Below, one piece after another: positions 55,959-56,128 of a DNA stretch of 56,128 nt. The number at the start of each line of letters is the position of its first letter. Position 1 is the first letter of the stretch. The translations under genes and the position numbers were made by a program. The DNA comes from Tissierellia bacterium (GTDB lineage Bacteria > Bacillota > Clostridia > Tissierellales > Tissierellaceae). The notes under the pieces are model-generated. The model was given only the letters and a program-made list of their open reading frames with translations, was not told where the DNA came from and did not search any database. The DNA is taken from contig JAAYFT010000027.1 of the NCBI GenBank assembly GCA_012728125.1, positions 1 to 56,128 on the forward strand, in the 5' to 3' direction.

Positions 55959-56128
55959 ATGGAAGTATTAAAAGTATCAGCAAAATCAAGTCCAAATTCT
56001 GTTGCAGGTGCGTTAGCAATGGCAGTAAGAGAACATGGAGCTGCAGAAATGCAAGCTATAGGTGCAGGTGCCATTAACCAAGCTATTAAAGCTATAGCAA
56101 TAGCAAGAGGATTTGTTGCACCAAGTGG
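55959..56128 (+). CDS. spoVS: Stage V sporulation protein S (3' end outside window)
   Basis: The first 56 codons of SpoVS, cut by the window edge: MEVLKVSAKSSPNSVAGALA and REHGAAEMQAIGAGAINQAI are almost invariant in the family. SpoVS is an Alba-like small protein needed for spore coat and cortex steps in B. subtilis, where it also follows rny. The AGAGGGGG site lies nine bases before the ATG. No clear σH promoter is visible in the 68-base gap, so co-transcription with rny is likely. Confidence 0.95.
   Translation, partial: MEVLKVSAKSSPNSVAGALAMAVREHGAAEMQAIGAGAINQAIKAIAIARGFVAPS

Noticed and set aside
1-56128. CRISPR arrays, tRNA genes, insertion sequences, phage or integrase genes.
   Set aside because: I scanned gaps and gene order and found no direct repeats with spacers, cloverleaf-like segments or transposase motifs; the window is almost fully packed with core genes.

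Overview
This is an AT-rich (by eye roughly one-third G+C) chromosomal segment of a motile, endospore-forming, Gram-positive anaerobe of the class Clostridia or Tissierellia. The signs are purine-rich Shine-Dalgarno sites with many TTG/GTG starts, a Bacillus/Clostridium-type flagellar and chemotaxis operon (FliY, CheC, CheD, SigD, a SwrB-like protein), a PolC-type replicase, and sporulation-linked genes (spoVS, a ylmC/ymxH-family gene, a ylxY-like deacetylase, spoIIIE/ftsK). I infer genus-level affinity near Tissierella-like organisms only weakly. Every gene I can support is on the + strand. I see no tRNA, rRNA, insertion sequence, prophage or CRISPR array. No gap between genes exceeds 300 bases; the longest are 42624-42822 (two terminator-like hairpins) and 54209-54360 (the rny promoter and leader).

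Layout. (1) 1-19001: the distal part of the fla/che operon. It runs motB (cut by the window edge), fliL, fliM, fliY, cheY, the export apparatus fliO-fliP-fliQ-fliR-flhB-flhA, the placement genes flhF-flhG, a PilZ brake protein, cheB-cheA-cheW-cheC-cheD, sigD, a DUF342/FapA protein, a small Lys-rich protein and a SwrB/DUF6115-like membrane protein. (2) 19008-25561: rpsB-tsf-pyrH-frr, then the envelope and isoprenoid genes uppS-cdsA-rseP-ispG; dxr, often found between cdsA and rseP, is absent here. (3) 25597-39718: polC, then the rimP-nusA-ylxR-infB-rbfA-nrnA-truB-ribF translation/transcription cluster, rpsO and pnp. (4) 39822-46584: ylxY-like, M16 peptidase, dut, ylmC/ymxH, tepA, uppP and ftsK/spoIIIE. 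(5) 46574-50817: rimO, pgsA, cinA and a LexA-box-controlled recA. (6) 50863-54208: a four-gene cassette that looks like an Mre11-Rad50/SbcCD-type machine with the Rad50-like ATPase split over three proteins. (7) 54361 to the end: rny and the start of spoVS.

The most interesting part is the cassette downstream of recA. A SbcD/Mre11-like metallophosphoesterase is followed by an ATPase N-half that carries Walker A, five in-register 47-residue helical repeats and a CxxC hook-like motif 17 residues from its C-terminus. After it come an 83-residue coiled-coil protein and a separate ATPase C-half (signature motif, Walker B, H-loop). Each piece has its own ribosome-binding site, so this reads as a deliberate split and not a broken gene. 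Other points worth checking are a probable ATT start codon for rny, a hairpin that could bridge a distant Shine-Dalgarno site to the recA start, a promoter-proximal terminator in the rimP-nusA leader, and leader hairpins before rpsB and rpsO.
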